A stretch of 64,000 nucleotides of DNA from Vesta saturnalis. Taxonomy: Eukaryota > Arthropoda > Insecta > Coleoptera > Lampyridae. Below the pieces are notes generated by a model that was not told the DNA's origin, ran no database searches, and saw only the letters and a program-made list of their open reading frames with translations. Position 1 is the stretch's first letter. Each line of letters starts with the position of its first letter. Location of the stretch: positions 4,564,501 through 4,628,500 of the forward strand of contig JARFJB010000762.1 in the NCBI GenBank assembly GCA_036346205.1, in the 5' to 3' direction. Shown piece after piece: positions 59,304 through 64,000 of the stretch. A program made the translations under genes and the position numbers.

Positions 59304-60960
59304 TTAAGAAGTGCCATATGAATTATGGTGACTCTGTAATAAAGTCATAAATTCTGTAAATTCCGCCTTGGAAGAATCGTTATTATTTTCCTCTGGATTT
59401 GACATAGTACTAGTTGATTGTGATTCTATGCCTATGCTTCTTTGGTTATCTGGTAAATCTGGTATAAGTGCATCAGAATGGGCAGATGTCGAGGCAGATG
59501 TCGATGGAATTTCTGTTCGTAATGACTCATAGAATGTAAGCGGCATACCATTTTCTTCGCCGAAGGCTAGTTTAGCCATTAAATATTTTGATTATGCAGT
59601 TATAGCGGGTGAATTAGCAAATTTTCTTGAAAATGATTATATACTCCCGCTTGATGTTTGCAAAACTTTCCTAATCTTCCCATTTCGCAAAAGCAGAACT
59701 CCAGCGCAACTTCAGCATTGCACATTATTTCTGGATTACTTTCGCTCGGCACTTTGTAACAATTTTCTTCCAACCTAACTGTCTTCTTTTTTTAAATACG
59801 AACATTTCAGCAACTGTGATCTCAAAAGTAGGGCTGTTCTGACTTGTCTGTTATTGGAATAATCGCGAAGTCTTCTTTTAAAATAAGTCTCCATACCTGT
59901 GCAGACGAAATCTACCAAGGAAACTGCATTGTAGGCTTTATTTCTTAATAAGACAATGTCTTTAAAAAGTGTAACGTTAACTTCACTAAAATTGTTAGTC
60001 TGATGCCAAAGAGCTTCTAAATGCCAGCGACCAATCTTCTCGTCTCTTCCAGTAATTAGACATATACGTTTTCCACTTTGGATAACGCGAAACTACCGCA
60101 TTAATTTCTTGATCAACAGTATCTCCTATACAGAGACAATAAGCTTAAAATGCACTGGGCTCAGATGCTGCTGTCAGGATATTCTTAAAAAGTTTGTATA
60201 AAATTTGTCTGTTCTTTAAGTACGTCGTTCTTATCCCACAGTCACCGCCAGACAGACTGACAAACATGCATAATAAGGCCTTTGATTCTGGTCAAACCAA
60301 AGCTATGGCTTGGCTCTCTGAATCGCTGTCGTCTGTAATTATTACTTTCGGATACTCTTGGGAGCAAAATGCTGCTGGCAGTACACGCTTGACTAAATTA
60401 CAACCAGATACATAATCCTCTGTACGCTGACCTTTTGTTATAATTACAGCTAGAGGCACTGCTCCTATATGACAAAAAGTCAAGAGGAATGTCACTGTAT
60501 GACTTTCCGAGTCACAAGAAGACGTGCTGTCCATAAAACCAATATCTTTAGCAAGTGGTAAATTGTGGACTCTTCCTCTTGAATTTCTACTATTATTCCT
60601 TGGTCTTTATATACATTATGTTTTTGTTGAAGAACATGAAATTATTTTTATTATTAAAGCTCATTATAACCACTTAAACCCCTTACTTCAAAAATACCGG
60701 GTCCAGTTTTTGGCCCTAAATGGGAAGTTCTCCACTTTCGGTACCAATCATAAACTGTATGTTTTGGTGGATTAATTGAGGCACAAGCATTGTCACAGAA
60801 TTTTCTTCTAATTCCAATTTACACTCAATGTAAATGAATTGCTTCTTTAACTCCTAGTCCATCGTTAAAGTATGCTTCAAATATTTCTTTAAGATTCTTC
60901 GAGGGTCATAAGTATGAAAATGATTCGGAAGTCTCTGAGTGATTATGTTCATATTTAAAA
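59304..60960 (-). pseudogene. Mutator-like transposase with SWIM-like finger
   Basis: The minus strand reads GFMDSTSSCDSESHTVTFLL, then FCHIGAVPLAVIITKG and PKVIITDDSDSESQAI. These are the D-x(n)-D blocks of MULE-type transposases, with both aspartates kept. In later frames come EDWSLAFRSSL, FKDIVLLRNKAYNAVSLVDF, YFKRRLRDYSNNR, and FCFCEMGRLGKFCKHQAGVY, a C-x-C...C-x-H SWIM-type zinc finger near 59650-59710. A tail beginning MAKLAFGEENGMPLTFYESL follows at 59579-59304. The order is that of animal MULE proteins. Stops and frameshifts are common between 60290 and 59800. It abuts the LINE tail on the left. Confidence 0.72.
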
Positions 60961-62050
60961 TCTATTTGACCTGGCAATCCATCCTTAAAAAAATAAAATT
61001 AGTCAACAAGGTATAATGAAATAAAAACAAAATTATTACTTTTTCACACCACACCACAAAAGTAAAAACCTTAACTTAACTTTTTGCAATCTAACATCCA
61101 TAAATCGCAACTTTGAAACAACTCAGTTTATAAACAGCAAAGTTCACCATTTCTTGGATGAAATTTTAAATTTAGCGTAGTAATTTTTTTTTACCATTAA
61201 TGTACGATAGTTTCTAACAAATAAATGTAACCATTAAACAACTGCAGTGTGAGTTTTTAGTAAAATGTTGAACAAAGTAGTTCTATTTGGTGGAAATGAA
61301 TGTAGTTGACCCTATCCTACAATAATACGGCACCTAAAGAAAATTATTAGGGCGTTAAAAAATCGTCCTAATTTTGATGATGATGATTTATACTTTTACT
61401 ATAAATGCTGCAAAATACAAAATAAGACAACGAATTCTTAGTATACGACTAAATGTAGTGAGAAAGGTGTATCTATGGCGCGTTTGCTTAAATATTACGT
61501 AATTACAATACGGGGAGGGAGTAAATTTTGTACCCCACTTATACCTTTAAGTATGTGCTCGTGGTTGAGTCAACATAAACGTATTGGTACTAAATCATAC
61601 ATTTTTTATATCAAATAGTTTCCATGCTACTTTTTAAATGAACTCATATGTATTTAGTATTGTTAACATCCAGGTAATAATAATTTAATAGCAAAGACAT
61701 TATTTTTGTGAAATGCTTCCAAAATTCGTCCAAATCCAGAAACCATAACATTTGGGGAACAAACGTTTTTAGGTCAACAGATCGTTAATAATGTAAAAGT
61801 GTAAAGGAAAATCTGCAGTTATAAAATGAAAAACTAATAGTGGCAACAATGTTTTTAGTTACTTCTTAGTTCTTGATGTTCATCTTTTTAGGTTGCATAA
61901 AACAGAATTTTTATTCTGTTTTTCTGCGTGTTAATTCCACTACAATTTAATATAACATTGATTATGGGCCCTGGAATAGAAAGTAGAGTGACTAAATAAA
62001 AGGAATTTATTATTATACAGGGTTGGTGAAGGTGAAGCTAGCGCATTAAT
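60961..62050. other. No gene; possible copia 5' flank
   Basis: AT-rich sequence ahead of the copia gag. TTATTATACAGGGTTGG at about 62010-62026 could mark an LTR end followed by a primer-binding region, but no matching 3' LTR lies in the window to confirm it. Confidence 0.3.
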
Positions 62051-63990
62051 GGCGGCAAATAGCAGCGAAAATAAATAAGGAATTATCCCGTTTTGTGACG
62101 AGGGTTTTGATAATCGGAATTTCAGATTGCAATCGGTGCTAAATAGTGTCGCTTTAAAAGAAGTTCCAACAGAAGCAAGGGATGCATCTTGGACGAAGAT
62201 AAAGTCAGGCAGTACCTACAGGTTATACAATGTATTTCAGAATTCACATTTGGAACATAACATTTGAATCTTAAGCAAGCTGGAGAACATTTGTATAAAA
62301 AAGGGTACGTGTTTATTTGTTTGAAGTACGATGGAAATCAAAGTTTGCAAGAGCAGTTCACAAAATGTGATAAAATCTTTCGCGAACTAAAGTCGTTGGG
62401 AAGTAAATTTGAAGAATCTGACATTTGTTTCTGTCAATGCCACCAGAATATGAAAATGTAGTAACTGCCATAAGACTCCTACGGAAAATAATTTGAAAAT
62501 TGAGTTTATTAAAAATAGATTGTTAACACTTAATGTAAGTGAACAAAGTCAAAGCAGTGAAAATAAAACTATTGTTGCATCATCATTTAATTCACGAAAA
62601 CACTAGGAAAATTTGCGGTATTAAGTACTGTACGTGTAACATGTAAGTTAAGTTTAGTGCCCGAAAACATAAAGAATAGAAGAGTGAGAACTGTAGGAGT
62701 ACAAATGTTACATGTGACGTTAATGACCAGAAAGTGACTTTTATGCGACTATTGTTGAAACAGAACCAAGGGAATGCGAATGGTATGCCAATTCTGGATC
62801 TACACATCACCACATCAACCCGCAGGATTTTTTAATAAACAAACAAAACTACGTGGAATGCTAATTCAATGCAAACAACCTGTGTAGGGATGTTTACGTT
62901 ATTAGTAAAATGTGACTAAGAAAGGTAAAAATTACCTTAACAAAATGTACTGTTTGTTCCAGGTTTAAGGGAAATTTGTTATCTGTATTGTCAATAGAGA
63001 AGGCAGGATACAAAGTAGTATGTGATAATGAGGTAATTTTTACTAAGATGGATAAGGTAGCCCCGCCACGGCACAGTGCCCCCAGTGGTCCGTTTTTAAT
63101 TAATCCTAGATACAGTTCCCCAACACTACCTACAAGTACAGGGCATAATTCCGCCAGTCGTAATGATTGACTTTAATGCCCTCTTGCGAGATGACTGTCA
63201 TTTTGAACGTCTTTTTTAAGTATACATTTAATCATACCATTAAGAGTTTGTTATAGTATACGTTATTTAAAAAATATGAAACATTTAATTGTTCAAAGAA
63301 TTATTCGGTTAGTGTGCCTTCATTTTTTCGGGACAAATTAAAATTGGATAATGGAGGTGAATATTGCTGTAGACAATTGAACAATTAAACGGTGTTGCCG
63401 AGAGAATGAGTCAAAGACTTGTAAACAAAGCTAGATCAATGATTATGGAAGCAAATACGAAGAATTATTTGAGAAAAAAACAGTACTTACACCTCCCTAC
63501 CTAACAAATAGTTCATAGTTGTGTTTAGTAAAAACTAAAACTCTTTATGAGTTGTGGATTTGTAAAAAACCAAGTGTATCAAATATAAAGGTCTTTGGAT
63601 GTATATCATATGCAGGAGTACCTGATTCGTTAAAAACAAAATTGGATGATAAAAGCGTTAAGTGCAGATCTATAGGTTATACGGAAAACGGGTATCGTCT
63701 TCGGCATTTAAAGGAGTTTAAAATATTCATTATAGAAATATGTTTTTTGACGAAAGAATTATGGTATTGAGAAGGAACTACAGGCGAAATCAAACACACA
63801 ATAAAATAATCAAGAGTCTTGAAGATGACAATGATGTGATTATCTGAGACGAAGAAACAGGAATGTCGTACGAGTCAAGAAATGGAAGCTGAAAATAAGC
63901 AAAGCAATCTATGACCTCAAAGAGAGAAGAAATTACCAACCAGATTAGGATTACGATATGAGTTGTCTGGCATTATAAAGTGATTGTTTG
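62051..63990 (+). pseudogene. copia-type retrotransposon polyprotein, partial
   Basis: The plus strand starts MAANSSENK, then shows NRNFRLQSVLNSVALKE and, after shifts, NLKQAGEHLYKKGYV and QFTKCDKIFRELKSLGSKFE, a copia gag. The protease region reads ECEWYANSGSTHHHINPQDF, where the active-site aspartate of D-S-G is asparagine. Then comes RFKGNLLSVLSIEKAGYKVV, the usual step before integrase. The integrase has LKLDNGGEYCC, NGVAERMSQRLVNKARSMIM and LYELWICKKPSVSNIKVFGC. RT and RNase H would lie past the window end. Many stops make it inactive. A GC-richer segment at 63055-63180 may be a small insertion. Confidence 0.75.
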
Positions 63991-64000
63991 GATGTCCCCC

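Overview
The window is AT-rich eukaryotic DNA with no operons, ribosome binding sites, rRNA, CRISPR arrays or complete tRNA genes. The mix of transposon families (Tc1/mariner, mariner DD34D, piggyBac, hAT, P element, pogo, Mutator-like, BEL/Pao, gypsy, copia, a LINE and Penelope-like elements), the spliceosomal-type GT-AG introns and the long AT microsatellites point to an arthropod, most likely an insect. The species cannot be named from the sequence. Almost everything recognisable is a decayed mobile element. All calls rest on translation and remembered family motifs; no database was searched.

Layout. 0.5-3 kb: Penelope-like (PLE) debris with reverse transcriptase (RT) and GIY-YIG pieces and a large inverted repeat carrying hammerhead-like motifs. 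5.3 kb: tRNA-like SINE. 5.7-7.2 kb: a Tc1/mariner copy with both inverted ends and TA target sites. 7.2-11.1 kb: a second Tc1/mariner-type element with terminal inverted repeats (TIRs) of about 260 bp, broken by a CA/TA microsatellite. 11.1-12.1 kb: piggyBac remnant. 14.1-16.2 kb: hAT remnant joined to a 5'-truncated mariner. 17-17.8 kb: YqaJ-exonuclease/PHD-finger pseudogene. 18.4-19.5 kb: second piggyBac. 21.5-23.9 kb: hAT element with 8-bp target duplication, whose right end plus flank is tandemly duplicated to 24.6 kb.

24.7-33.4 kb is the clearest nested structure: a P-element (THAP) transposase gene split by a 6.4-kb BEL/Pao LTR retrotransposon. 35.4-37.1 kb: pogo-like transposase with a probable 5' intron. 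38.2-39.0 kb: gypsy RT. 39.1-39.9 kb: a 66-bp tandem repeat and a fragment of a little-known transposase-type family. 42.5-44.7 kb: inverted-repeat structures and two more PLE GIY-YIG pieces. 46-53 kb is the least transposon-rich stretch. It holds the best candidate for a host gene, a short start exon at 48914-49023, and a CpG-richer block at 50.8-51.7 kb. 53.5-55.1 kb: foldback element. 55.3-64 kb: back-to-back fragments of an unnamed transposon protein, a BEL-type gag, a LINE RT, a Mutator-like transposase with a SWIM-like finger, and a copia polyprotein.

No autonomous element looks intact. Catalytic aspartates are repeatedly changed to asparagine by G-to-A changes in unrelated elements. 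The main items worth follow-up are the hammerhead-bearing PLE copies, the inactive YqaJ-PHD gene, the possible host exon, and the long-TIR elements with uncharacterised interiors.
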